A DNA stretch of 64,000 nt from Antilocapra americana (lineage: Eukaryota > Chordata > Mammalia > Artiodactyla > Antilocapridae), in NCBI GenBank assembly GCA_007570785.1, contig ML664161.1, forward strand, positions 17,010,928-17,074,927. Reading direction: 5' to 3'. Under the pieces are notes generated by a model. It ran no database searches, was not told the DNA's origin, and worked only from the letters and a program-made list of their open reading frames with translations. Positions 37,061-46,639 of this stretch are shown here, piece by piece; position 1 is the first letter of the stretch; each line of letters begins with the position of its first letter. The position numbers and the translations under genes are program-made.

Positions 37061-38006
37061 TTTTATTTATTTATTTCTGTTTCCTTATTTTTATTTATTT
37101 ATTTTTAATTTTTTAAATTTTCTTTACTTTATTGTGTTGGTTTTGCCATACATTGACATGAATCTGCCATGGGTATACATATATTCCCCTTCCAGAACCC
37201 CCCTCCCTCCTCCCTCCCGATTCCCTCTCTCTGGGTCATCTGGTGCACCAGCCCTGAGCATCAAACCTGGGAGACTCTACCAGAAAATTACTAGAGGTAA
37301 TCAGTGAATATAGTAAAGTAGCGGGACACAAAATCAACACACAGAAATCCATTGCATTCCTATACACTAACAATGAGAAAACAGAAAGAGAAATTAAGGA
37401 AACAATTCCATTCACCATTGAAACAAAAAGAATAAAATACTTAGGAGTATTTCTACTTAAAAAACCAAAAGACTTACACATGGAAAACTATAAAACACTG
37501 ATGAAAGAAATCAAAGAGGACACAAATAGATGCAGAAATATACCGTGTTCATGGATTGGAAGAATCAATATAGTGAAAATGAGTATACTACCCAGAGCAA
37601 TTTATAGATTCAATGCAAATCCTATCAAGCTACCAGAGGTCTTTTTTAGAGAGTTAGAACAAATAATTTCACAATTTGTATGGAAATACAAAAAACCTCG
37701 TATAGCCAGAGCAATCTTGAGAAAGAAGAATGGAACTGGAGCAATCAACCTACCTGACTTTAGGCTATACTACAAAGCCACAGTCATCAAGACAATATGG
37801 TACTGGCACAAAGACAGAAATATAGATCAATGGAACAAAATAGAAAGTCCCGAGATAAATCCACACATCTATGGACACCTTATCTTTGACAAAGGAGGCA
37901 AGAATATACAATGGAGAAAAGACAATCCCTTTAACAAGTGGTGCTGGAAAACTGGACAGCCACTTGTAAAAGAATGAAACTAGAACATGTTCTAACACCA
38001 TACACA
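37061..38006 (-). mobile_element. Young ruminant L1 with 5' inversion (twin-primed)
   Basis: 37061-37269 is an antisense L1 3' end (T-rich tail, then 'gttggttttgccatacattg'). 37270-38006 is sense ORF2, with an open frame at 37480-37977 (165 codons) carrying [13 protein letters not shown] and [20 protein letters not shown] perfect 16-bp duplication, aaaaatttcactttta, at 37045-37060 and 38007-38022 proves that both pieces came in together. Confidence 0.95.
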
Positions 38007-38240
38007 AAAAATTTCACTTTTAATGAGTTTATAGCCAATTGACACCTCTAAGCAATTTTGCCAGCTCTCCTTCTTTCTAGATTTAAAAACTTTTTGTCTT
38101 AATCTAATTAGGTATCCTCTTTTTTAAGTGAATCAGTACTATAATCTAGTATATTATTAGTTATCCCTTCCAAGTTATATCATTTCCAGTTGAACCCATT
38201 CACTTCCTATGTTTTTAGGTCACTAATAAAAATGCCAAGC

Positions 38241-38409
38241 GCCAGCCCAGGATTGATGCTCGGGACTGGTGCAGCGAGATTTCCCGGGGGGGAGGGAGGT
38301 GGGAGGGGGGATCCGGAGGGGAAGCATATGTAAACCCATGGTGATATCATGACAATGTATGGCAAAAACAATAATAAAAAAAAAAAAGAATTAGCCTGCA
38401 AAAAAAAAA
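38241..38409 (+). mobile_element. Severely 5'-truncated L1 with two poly(A) runs
   Basis: About 150 bp of L1 3' UTR ('gccagcccaggattgatgc' to 'atggcaaaaacaataat'), then an A run (38376-38386), a 12-base non-A stretch (gaattagcctgc, about 38387-38399) and a second A run (38400-38414). The exact 13-bp duplication aaaaatgccaagc lies at 38228-38240 and 38410-38422. Confidence 0.93.
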
Positions 38410-38986
38410 AAAAATGCCAAGCAGATCAGGACAAAATTCACAGCCCTGAAAATTGTCACTCAGAACAGCCTTCAAACCTGATATCCATTATCAACTGCCT
38501 TTATGTGCTATGTAATGTTGTGATAGACAAAAATCACTCATGGCATTGGTCTTTTGAATTAAACTCCCCATATTTTATACAAAGATTATAACATAAAATA
38601 TTATAAAATTATATAGTGATTATATTCAAGATGACACATGGGCCATCAATATTTTTCCTAGTTATGTATTTATTACAGGGTATATTAGAAAAAAATATTA
38701 TTACAAATCTGTGGCCTTAAAGATATTTTCATTTTGGATGAGGTTATATTTAAATGAAAAAGATCTGGTGACAAAGAAAAATGTGAGGTATATAAAAGCA
38801 GACATGGCATGTGAATATGACAAAAAATAAAGGTATTAATAAGCAAATGACTAAAAATAGAGGAAGTCTGGCATAGAGGTTTATAGTTTTCAATACACAA
38901 AACTATCATCTGATCCACAAAAAATCACAACAGAGAGTACATAAGAGACATCATCAAATGCCTTATAGAATATACAGCCATTGAAG

Positions 38987-39191
38987 TGAAGTGAAGTCGC
39001 TCAGTCGTGTCTGACTCTGCGATCCCATGGACTGTAGCCTACAGGCTCCTCCATTCATTGGATTTTCCAGGCAAGAATACCAGAGTGGGTTGCCATTTCC
39101 TTCTCCAGGAGATCTTCCCAACCCAGGGATTGAATCCAGGTCTTCCGCATTGTAGGCGGACGCTTTACCATCTGAGCCACCAGGGAAGTCC
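38987..39191 (-). mobile_element. Bov-tA SINE
   Basis: Antisense full-length copy ('gaagtgaagtcgctcagtcg' to 'ctgagccaccagggaagtcc'). Its low divergence suggests a fairly recent insertion. Confidence 0.93.
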
Positions 39192-39358
39192 ATTACCATT
39201 ATTCTCAGTCAATAAGTTTCAAGGAACACAGGAAAAGAGTGACATACAATTTTAACTTGTCCTAAGCAAACCTAGGAACAAACATATGCCTCTAATTCTT
39301 TTTTATTTTCAAATTGATACATATATTTAATGCAATTCCAATAAATGTCCCCATAGGG

Positions 39359-39972
39359 TTTTTTTTTTTTTAATTTTCTTTACTTTATTGTGTTGGTTTT
39401 GCCATACAATGACATAAAACCGCCATGGGTTTACATATGCTCCCCCTCCAGAACCCCCCTCCCCTCCCCCTCCCGATTCCCTCCCCCTGGGACATCTCAG
39501 TGCACCAGCCCCAAGCATCAGTCCTGGGCTGGCGATTGATTTCACATATGATAATTAACATGTTTCAATGCCAATCTCCCATATCATCCCACCCTTGCCC
39601 TCATCCACAGAGTCCACGTGTCTGTTCTATACATCTGCGTTCCTTTTGCTGTCTCGCATGCTGGGTTCTCACTACCATCTTTCTAAATTCCATATATATG
39701 CGTTAGTATACTGTATTGTTGTTTTTCCTTCTGGCTTACTTCACTCTGGATAATGGGCTCCAGTTTTGCCCACCTGAGTAGAACTGATTCAAATGAATTT
39801 TTTTTTAATGCTGAGTAATATTCCATTGTGTATATGTACCACAGCTTTCTTATCCATTCGTCAGTTGATGGGCATCTAGGTTGCTTCCATGTCCTGGCTA
39901 TTGTAAACAATGCGGCGATGAACATTGGGGTACACGTGGCTCTTTCAATTCTGGTTTCCTCAGTGTATATGC
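39359..39972 (-). mobile_element. Ruminant L1 3' end, antisense
   Basis: A T-run at 39359-39373 (poly-A tail) is followed by antisense 3' UTR and the ORF2 end. Minus strand 39683-39925 is open: MFIAALFTIARTWKQPRCPSTDEWIRKLWYIYTMEYYSALKKN and onward, the standard L1 C-terminus. 5'-truncated at 39972. Confidence 0.93.
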
Positions 39973-40369
39973 TTTATAAAATTAGACAGAGTTAAAATAT
40001 AACAATAGAAAAGCTTTTAAATAAAAGTACTTTTCAGTATTTTTCCTGAAGTGCTCACAAGCCATCTGTCTAATAATCTGCTCTGCAATTTGGCCTAATG
40101 CTTGTGAACCTAAAATTTCTGGATATACTTTTACACCCACTGTGAAAATTAGAACATTGCCTATCTCCAGTCTTTTGACACTTCTATTACCCAAAATTCC
40201 TCTGAGATACTTGGCAATAGCTCCTAAATCACAAATGGATTTTTTTTTTATTACTCTAAGATGCATGTATTTCATCTGACCCTAAGGACTTGAATTAATT
40301 TATACCATCTGCATGCTCTCGTCAATTAGTCAATTAACATTCTGAATATTCAGTAAGTTCTACGCGATA

Positions 40370-40965
40370 CTTGTTTCCCCCAGGGAACTCAAGAGTGCAG
40401 CAGGGAAGAAAGACATGTAAATAAATATGTATTTATTTCAACATAACAAGTGCTACAACAGAAATATTTACAGAATGCTATGTAGATACAGAGAAAAAAC
40501 TAGCAATCTGTGCGTGACTTTTAAAAGGTAGAGATACATGAGTTTAGTCTTAAAGACTGTCCATGAGTTTCCCAGGCAAAGAGGAGCATTCAGATAAAAG
40601 GATTAGGAAGTTTAATATTCAGGAAACACTATGAAGTTTGACAAAGGTGAAGCTCAAAACACATGAAAGGAATAGACAGATGAGATGAAAGAAAAGTCCA
40701 AAACATACCGTGAAGGGCTTTATATGTCATGGTAAGAAGTCTGAACTTAATTCTATAAACTTTATAGAAACAAAAGAAGTTTTTAAGTGTGGAAAGACAT
40801 GATTTATTTAAAAATAAAATAACTGGCAAGAGTATAGAAGTTGTCTTCTTTACTTGATTGGAGGGTGAGAAGGGAAAATGTGTGCCAAGCGATACTAAGA
40901 ATTTTAAAGAGGCTGCTGAGATAATGCAGGCAAGCAATGAGAACCAGAATCAAGGTGCTATCCTA
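40370..40965 (-). mobile_element. L2 LINE fragment, antisense
   Basis: Blocks typical of antisense L2: 'aagggctttatatgtcatgg' (40713-40732), 'gaacttaattctataaactt' and 'gattggagggtgagaaggg'. No usable frame. Confidence 0.6.
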
Positions 40966-41027
40966 TCCTATTTGGGACTTCAATTTCTCATCAGCATGTT
41001 CTTCTAATTTAATAATTAATTTTGATA

Positions 41028-42282
41028 TTAGATTTGTGCAAATGTAATTACAGTTTTGAACCATGAATCAAAATCAAGACTCAAACACATTTTTACTAGT
41101 CAGAATAGGAACCATTTCAATCAACACATTTTTGCCAAAGAAAAATAGTTTGTTTATTTCTGCAGCATAAAGATCCATGCTTCAGGATTCTGCAAATTCT
41201 TGGAAAGCATTTTCTGCATCCTGCTGTTTATGGAAGCATTTTTCTGCAAAAAGTTGTTGAGATGCTTGAAGACCTGGTAGTCTGTTGGCAAGTGGTCAGA
41301 CGAATATGATGGATAAGGCAAAACTTTGTAGCCCAATTTGTCCAACTTTTGAACAAACTGTTGGTTGTGTGATATGCAGTCAGGCACTGCCAAGAAGAAT
41401 TGGGCCCCTTCTGTTGACCAATGCCAGTTGCAGGCATTGCAGTTTTTGGTGCATCTCATCCATTTGCTGAGCATAATTCTCAGATGTAATGGTTTTGCCA
41501 GGATTCAGAAAGCTGTAGTGGATCAGATGGGCAACAGACCACAAAATAGTGACCATGACCTTTTCTTGGTGTGAGTTTGGCTTTGGGAAGTGTACTGGAG
41601 CCTCTTCGCGGTCCAGTCACTGAGCTGATCATCACCAGTTGTTGTGTATAATCCGCTTTTTGTTGCATGGTTCATTGTTGTTGCACAGAATAAGATGATA
41701 CTTCAAAATAATTTTTTATTTGCTGTTAGCTCATGAAGTACCCATTTACCAAGCATTTTCACCTTTCCAATTTGCTTCAAATGCTGAATGACCATACAAC
41801 AGTCAACGTTGAGTTCTTCAGCAACTTCTCATATAGTTGTAAAAGGATCAGCTTTGATGATGGCTCTCAATTGGTTCTTGTCAACTTTCAATGGCTGGCC
41901 ACTATGCTTTTCAACTTCAAGGCTCTTGTCTCCTTTCCAAAACTTCTTGAACCACTGTTGTACTGTACGTTCGTTAGCAGTTCCTGGGCCAAATGCACTG
42001 TTGATGTTGCAAGTGGTATACATTGCTTTACAACCCATTTTGAACTCAAATAAGGAAATCACTCAAATTTGCTCTTTGTCTAACATCATTTCTGTAGTCT
42101 AAAATAAATATGAAATAAACAGTAAGTAATGTCATTAGCAAAAAAAAAAACATGAAGTGAGAAATGCACATCAAAATGATGTATAACATAACCACATTTA
42201 TTTAGAATGTGTTCCAATATCAAATGGCAAATGTCAACACAAAAAATGTCACAAAAATGTGATTACTTCTGCACCAACCTAA
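41028..42282 (-). mobile_element. Mariner DNA transposon, nearly full length (Hsmar1/bovine mariner type)
   Basis: The right terminus ends 'gcaccaacctaa' at 42282, and its reverse complement matches the mariner terminal repeat start 'ttaggttggtgcagaagt'. The left terminus is 'ttagatttgtgcaaatgtaa' at 41028. TA dinucleotides flank both ends (41026-41027; 42283-42284), the mariner target duplication. The length, 1,255 bp, is close to the ~1.28 kb of intact Hsmar1-type elements. The transposase reads on the minus strand and is broken. Confidence 0.93.
41160..42062 (-). pseudogene. Mariner transposase pseudogene
   Basis: The N-terminal paired-like DNA-binding part is open at 42062-41829 on the minus strand (helix-turn-helix region with GPGTANERTVQQWFKKF and HSGQPLKVD). 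A stop near 41830 and shifts follow. The middle appears at 41668-41480 and the C-terminal part at 41474-41154 (LDKLGYKVLPYPSYSSDHLPTDYQVFKHL, the usual SPDL-TDY region, here SSDH). In the original frame the second catalytic Asp region (normally HDNARPH) reads with the Asp codon as GGC and the Arg codon as TGA (about 41390). The DD34D triad is therefore destroyed. Family enzymes cut and paste DNA at TA sites. Confidence 0.85.
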
Positions 42283-42292
42283 TAGAAGAGGT

Positions 42293-42368
42293 GGGACTGA
42301 GAAGCTTGACATGCTGCAGTCCATGGGGTCGCAAAAAGTTAGGCACGACTTGGCAACAGAACAACAAC
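42293..42368 (+). mobile_element. 76-bp SINE/BovB 3' tail insertion at mariner edge
   Basis: Only the BovA/BovB 3' end is present ('agtccatggggtcgcaaaaag', 'gacttggcaacagaac'). The duplication aatagaagaggt (42281-42292) and aatacaagaggt (42369-42380) includes the last two bases of the mariner, so this insertion came after the mariner. Confidence 0.85.
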
Positions 42369-42731
42369 AATACAAGAGGTAAAACAATATAGAGGACTAA
42401 TTCTACTATTTCTCCATCACCTATTAACATTAGAATTTTCACCAAGTTAAAATTAACCATCACTTTCTTTTATTATATTTATTCTAAATGTAATTACAAA
42501 TATTTACATTTATTCCAAAATTATGTAAAAAATCTGAACAATCAAAAGCCAAAATTCTGTTAGAATTTTCTATAAACTTCAAACTATATTAGGCTTTCAT
42601 CTTTCCTGACACCATTATTATAGGTTTCTGTTATCTTTCTCTTTGAATTCGATTACATATATGTGGTAAAAATTTGCTATATTCACACCCAACACCCTCT
42701 GTGTCTACCTCCTTTTAATTTACTAATAGCA

Positions 42732-42945
42732 TGCATAAGTGCTTAGTCATGTCTGACTCCTTGCAACCTCATGAACTGTAGCTGGCCAGCCTCCTCTTTC
42801 CATGGAATTTTCCAGGCAACAGTACTGGAGTGGGTTGCCATTTTATACTCCAGAGGATCTTCCCAACCCAGGAACTGAAACCACATTTTCTGCGCTGGCA
42901 GTTGGATTTTCTTTTTTTTATCATTGCTCCACCTGAGAAGCCCAT
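42732..42945 (-). mobile_element. Bov-tA SINE
   Basis: Antisense copy with a 15-bp duplication (aatttactaatagca 42717-42731; aatttactaacagca 42946-42960, one mismatch). Confidence 0.93.
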
Positions 42946-43024
42946 AATTTACTAACAGCACTCACAGATCCTAGGCAGAAATGCAGATATCTAGACTAAA
43001 ATTTGCATTTCCCCATTTTAATAA

Positions 43025-43395
43025 TCACTAGGTGTAACCATCTGACTAATTTTGGCCAACAGAAGTAAAAGGAACTAGTTTGTGCAATTTAAGAGTATCC
43101 TTATAGTGTGTAGACATGATGTTCTTCCTTTCTTTCTTGATAGTTGAAGTACAGAAGTGATGACTGGAGCTGAAGCAGCTATATTTACCATGAGGTGACC
43201 TTGAAAATAATGTCTACATGCAACAGAATCACAAAACAGGTGAGTCCATGAGAACCTTATACAGCATAGGCACTGTGCCAGTCATGGACTACCCACCTAC
43301 AGATTTCAGCCGAAAACAGAAATGAATTTCTATCCTATTTAAGCTACTACAACTTAAAGTTCTTCACAGCCAAGCCTAATCCCTAAGTGATAGGT
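43025..43395 (+). mobile_element. MLT1-type LTR (ERVL-MaLR), old copy
   Basis: MaLR-like order: 'gtgtaaccatctgactaatt' (43033), 'gatgactggagctgaagcag' (43159), 'accatgaggtgaccttgaaa' (43188), then 'atttctatcctatttaagc'. No internal viral genes lie nearby. Confidence 0.55.
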
Positions 43396-43528
43396 ATCTC
43401 TTTTAAATTTTAATCTTTTCCATCTTTTAATGATCATAAAGTGCAAGTAGAAGATAAATCAAAAACATCACTAGCACTAGATAAGTCTAGTTACAATCTG
43501 TCACCATATGAGTATATTAAAAAATTAT

Positions 43529-43892
43529 TTGAAAGTGAAGATATAGTCACTCAGTCATGTCTGACTCTTTGAGACCCCATGGACTGCAGTCTGCCAGGCT
43601 CCTCTGTCCATGGAATTCTCCAGGTAAGAATACTAGAAAGTGAAAAGAAAGTGAAGTCGCTCAGTCATGCCTGACTCTTTGCGACCCCATTGACTGTACT
43701 CTACCAGGTTCCTCTGTCTGTGGGATTCTCCAGGCAAGAATACTGAGTGGGTTGCCATTTCCTTCTCCAAAGAACACTAGATTGGGTTGCTGTTCTCTTC
43801 TGCAGGGAATCTTCCTAACCCAGGGACCGAACTCAGGTCTCCAGCACTGCAGGCAGATTCCTTACCATCTGAGACACCAGGGAAGCCCATGT
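43529..43892 (-). mobile_element. Composite Bov-tA with extra BovA unit
   Basis: From the left there is a partial BovA (43529-43636), then a complete BovA (43637-43775), then the tRNA-like head (43776-43892), all antisense. Either two insertions landed at one site or a trimeric SINE was inserted whole. I found no clean outer duplication. Confidence 0.85.
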
Positions 43893-44246
43893 AATTATGT
43901 ACTACAATATATTCCCTCACCTTTCATTTCACACCCATGACTCATTTATTTCACAACTGAAGAGTTGTATCTCTTAATCTCCCTCATATATTTCTTTCCT
44001 CCTCCTGCTCCTCTTTTCTCTGGCAACCACCTGATTATTCTCTGTGTTTAAAACTCTGTTTATCTTTTGTTATATTTATTCATTTGTTTTGCTTTTTAGA
44101 TGCCACATAAAGGTGAAATCATATAGCAACTGTCCTTTTCTTTCTGTCTCATTTCAGTTAGCATAATAACTTCTAGATCCATTCTTGCTGTTTCAAACAG
44201 TAAGATTTAATTCTTTTTTTACAGCTGAGTAATATTCCATTATATA

Positions 44247-45148
44247 CACCCTGCTTATTTAACTTATATGCAGAGTACATCATGAGAAACGCTAGGCTGG
44301 AGGAAGCACAAGCTGGAATCAAGATTTCCGGGAGAAATATCAATAACCTCAGATATGCAGATGACACCACCCTTGTGGCAGAAAGCGAAGAGGAACTAAA
44401 AAGCCTGTTAATGAAATTGAAAGAAGAGAGTGAAAAAGTTGGCTTAAAGCTTAACATTCAGAAAACTAACATCATGGCATCTTGTCCCATCACTTCATGG
44501 CAAATAGATGGGGAAACAGTGGGAAAAGTGTCAGACTTTGTTTTGAGGGGCTCCAAAATCACTGTAGATGGTGACTGCAGCCATGAAATTAAAAGACGCT
44601 TACTCCTTGGAAGGAAAGTTATGACCAACTTAGATAGCATATTGAAAAGCAGAGACATTACTTTGCCAACAAAGGTCTATCTAGTCAAGGCTATGGTTTT
44701 TCCAGTAGTCATCTATGGATGTGAGAGTTGGTCGGTGAAGAAAGCTGAGAGCCGAAGAACTGATGCTTTTGAACTGTGGTGTTGGAAAAGACTCTTGAGA
44801 GTCCCTTGGACTGCAAGGAGATCCAACCAGTTCATCCTAGAGATCAGTCCTGGGTGCTCATTGGAAGGACTGATGTTGAAGCTGAAACTCCAATACTTTG
44901 GCCACCTCATGCGAAGAGTTGACTCATTGGAAAAGACCCTAATGTTGGGAAGGACTGGGGGCAAGAGGAGAAGGGGACGACAGAGGATGGGATGGCTGGA
45001 TGGCATCACCGACTCGATGGACATGGGTTTGGGTAGACTCCGGGAGTTGGTGATGGACAGGGAGGCCTGGCGTGTTGTGATTCATGGGGTCACAAAGTGT
45101 CGGACACGACTGAGCAACTGAACTGAACTGACTGATATATATATATAT
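44247..45148 (+). mobile_element. BovB LINE, 5'-truncated, young copy
   Basis: Starts within the RT ('cctgcttatttaacttatat') and ends at 'ctgaactgaactgac' with a (TA)n tail at 45134-45150. The duplication attatata at 44239-44246 and 45149-45156 fits insertion into the antisense L1 (short and TA-rich, so modest evidence). Its long open frame marks it as the least decayed BovB in the window. Confidence 0.92.
44282..45121 (+). pseudogene. BovB reverse transcriptase C-terminal fragment, 279 codons open
   Basis: The longest open frame here. It holds the catalytic YADD motif (44354-44365, YADDTTLVAESEEEL) near residue 25-28, then GLKLNIQKTNIMAS, LDSILKSRDITLPTKVYLVKAMVFPVVIYGCESW, and the basic tail [24 protein letters not shown]. 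The ATG at 44282 is only the first Met after truncation. The frame stays open upstream to the BovB edge (LCFNLYAEYI-type residues), so it is not a true start. The endonuclease and most of the RT palm are missing, so no active enzyme is expected. Lack of stops points to recent insertion, not selection. Confidence 0.85.
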
Positions 45149-45184
45149 ATTATATAGGGGGGGCATTTACATGCTTTCATATCT

Positions 45185-45258
45185 TTTGTTGTTGCTCAGT
45201 TGCTAAGTCATGTCCAACTCTTTGCAACCACATGGATTACAGCATGCCAGGCTTCCCT
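45185..45258 (-). mobile_element. SINE fragment (BovA end only)
   Basis: 'gttgttgctcagttgctaag' to 'agcatgccaggcttcc', about 74 bp antisense, lying between the BovB tail and resumed L1. Confidence 0.8.
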
Positions 45259-46394
45259 ATCTTGGCTATTGCAAATAAATACTGCAATGAACATAGGAGT
45301 ACATCTATCTTTTTTAATTAGTGTTTTTTTCTTCAGATAAATACCCAGAAATGGAATTGCTAGATCATATGTAGATCTATTTTAAGTTTTTGAGGAATCT
45401 CCCTACTGTTTTTTGTACTGGCTATACCAATTTACATTTCCACTAATATTTGTATGAAGGTTCCCTTTCCTCCACATCCTTACCAATACTTGTTGTTGTG
45501 TTTTTTATAACAGCCAGTCAGACAGATATGAGTGACATCTCATTGAGGTTTTGAGGGTTTGCATTTTCCTGATGATCAGTGATGTTGGGCATCTTTTCAT
45601 ATGCTTGTTGGATATCTGTATGCCTTCTCTGGAAAAATATCTATTCAGATCAACTACTCATTTTTTATTCAAGTTGTTTGGTTTTGGGTAGGTTTTTTGA
45701 TGTGGGATTATATGAATTCTCTCTATATATTTATATTAACCCTTTGTGAAACATATCATTTGTAAATATCTTCTCCTAAGTAGGAAGCCTTTTCATTTTG
45801 TTGAGAATTTTTTAGTTGTGCAAAAACTTTTCAGCTTGATGTAGGCCCATTTGTTTATTTTTACTTTTTTTCCCCCTTATCTAAGGAAACATATTCAAGA
45901 AAATATTATTATAAACAATGCCAAAGGGCATACTGCCTGTTTTTTTCTAGAAGTTTTATGAATTCAGGTATTACATCTAAGTATTTGTTCTGCTTTGAAT
46001 TTATTTTTGTGCATGGTATGAGAGAACAGTCTAGCTTGATTCTTTTCCATGTAGCTGTCTAGTTGTCCCAACATCATTTAACAGAAGGCTGTCTTTTCCT
46101 CAGTGTGTATTCTTGCTCCCTTAGTCATGCTAATTGATCATAAGTATGTGGGTTTATTTCTGGGTTCTCTTTTCTGTTCCATTGATATATGTCTTATTTG
46201 TGCCAGTAACATACTGTTTTGATTATCATAACCTTGTAGTATAATTTGTAATCAGGGAGCATGATACCTCTAGCCTTCACCTTCTTTCTCAAGATTGTTT
46301 TGGCTACTCTGGGTCTTTTGGATTGCCATTCTTTCTTTTAAATTTACTGGTCAAAGAAATCCATTTATCTTTTCAAAAAGCTCTAAGAAATACA

Positions 46395-46625
46395 CATGCT
46401 TAGAAAGATAATTCTAAATTCAGACTGCATGGATTCAAATCTGGCTATACTACTAAATGTCTGTGTGCCATTTAGAAAATTACTTCTTTTCTAAGCCTCA
46501 GTTTCCTCATCTATAAAACTAGGATGAATTGTGAGAATTAAATGAGATATTCAATATAAAACACTTGCTACAGTGTCTTGTATATTACTAACTGTTCAGT
46601 AAATAACAACTATCACTAAATAGCA
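46395..46625 (+). mobile_element. MIR SINE
   Basis: Near-complete sense MIR: 'gcatggattcaaatctggct' (46426), 'cctcagtttcctcatctata' (46496), 'gagaattaaatgagatattc' (46532) and 'ctgttcagtaaataac'. Confidence 0.85.
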
Positions 46626-46639
46626 TGACTTAGTGGTCC

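Larger units (their letters stand above)
36950..40345 (-). mobile_element. Ancient CR1/L3-like LINE, antisense, split by four insertions
   Basis: Surviving pieces are about 36950-37044 ('ctgggcatctatatcaaaaa'), 38023-38227, 38423-38530 and 40040-40330. The last holds antisense RT-like text ('agtgctcacaagccatctg', 'taataatctgctctgcaatt', 'cctatctccagtcttttgac') in the order of antisense CR1/L3. On the minus strand 39982-40275 is open and includes AEQIIRQMACEHF, like the RT segment ending 'CEHL'. Between 38530 and 38980 the match is lost. Insertions are at 37061-38006, 38241-38409, 38987-39191 and 39359-39972. Confidence 0.5.
43930..46345 (-). mobile_element. L1 LINE 3' half, antisense, split by BovB and a SINE piece
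   Basis: 3' UTR antisense text (43930-44246; 'gagtaatattccattatatac') stops at a BovB. After the BovB and a SINE fragment, L1 resumes at about 45259 ('cttggctattgcaaataaat') and continues through antisense ORF2 ('gatgttgggcatcttttcat' 45582; 'cccaacatcatttaacagaa' 46067) to about 46345. Old and broken. Confidence 0.85.

Noticed and set aside
37480..37977. A 165-codon open frame that could be taken as a host gene
   Set aside because: It is L1 ORF2 inside a twin-primed insertion with perfect target duplications.
39359..39972. A fourth 5'-inverted L1
   Set aside because: No sense L1 piece follows the antisense end at 39972, and no target duplication spanning an inverted part is visible. It is a plain 5'-truncated copy.
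41733..42102. Overlapping plus-strand open frames of about 105 codons
   Set aside because: They are antisense to the mariner transposase, which reads on the minus strand with recognisable motifs.
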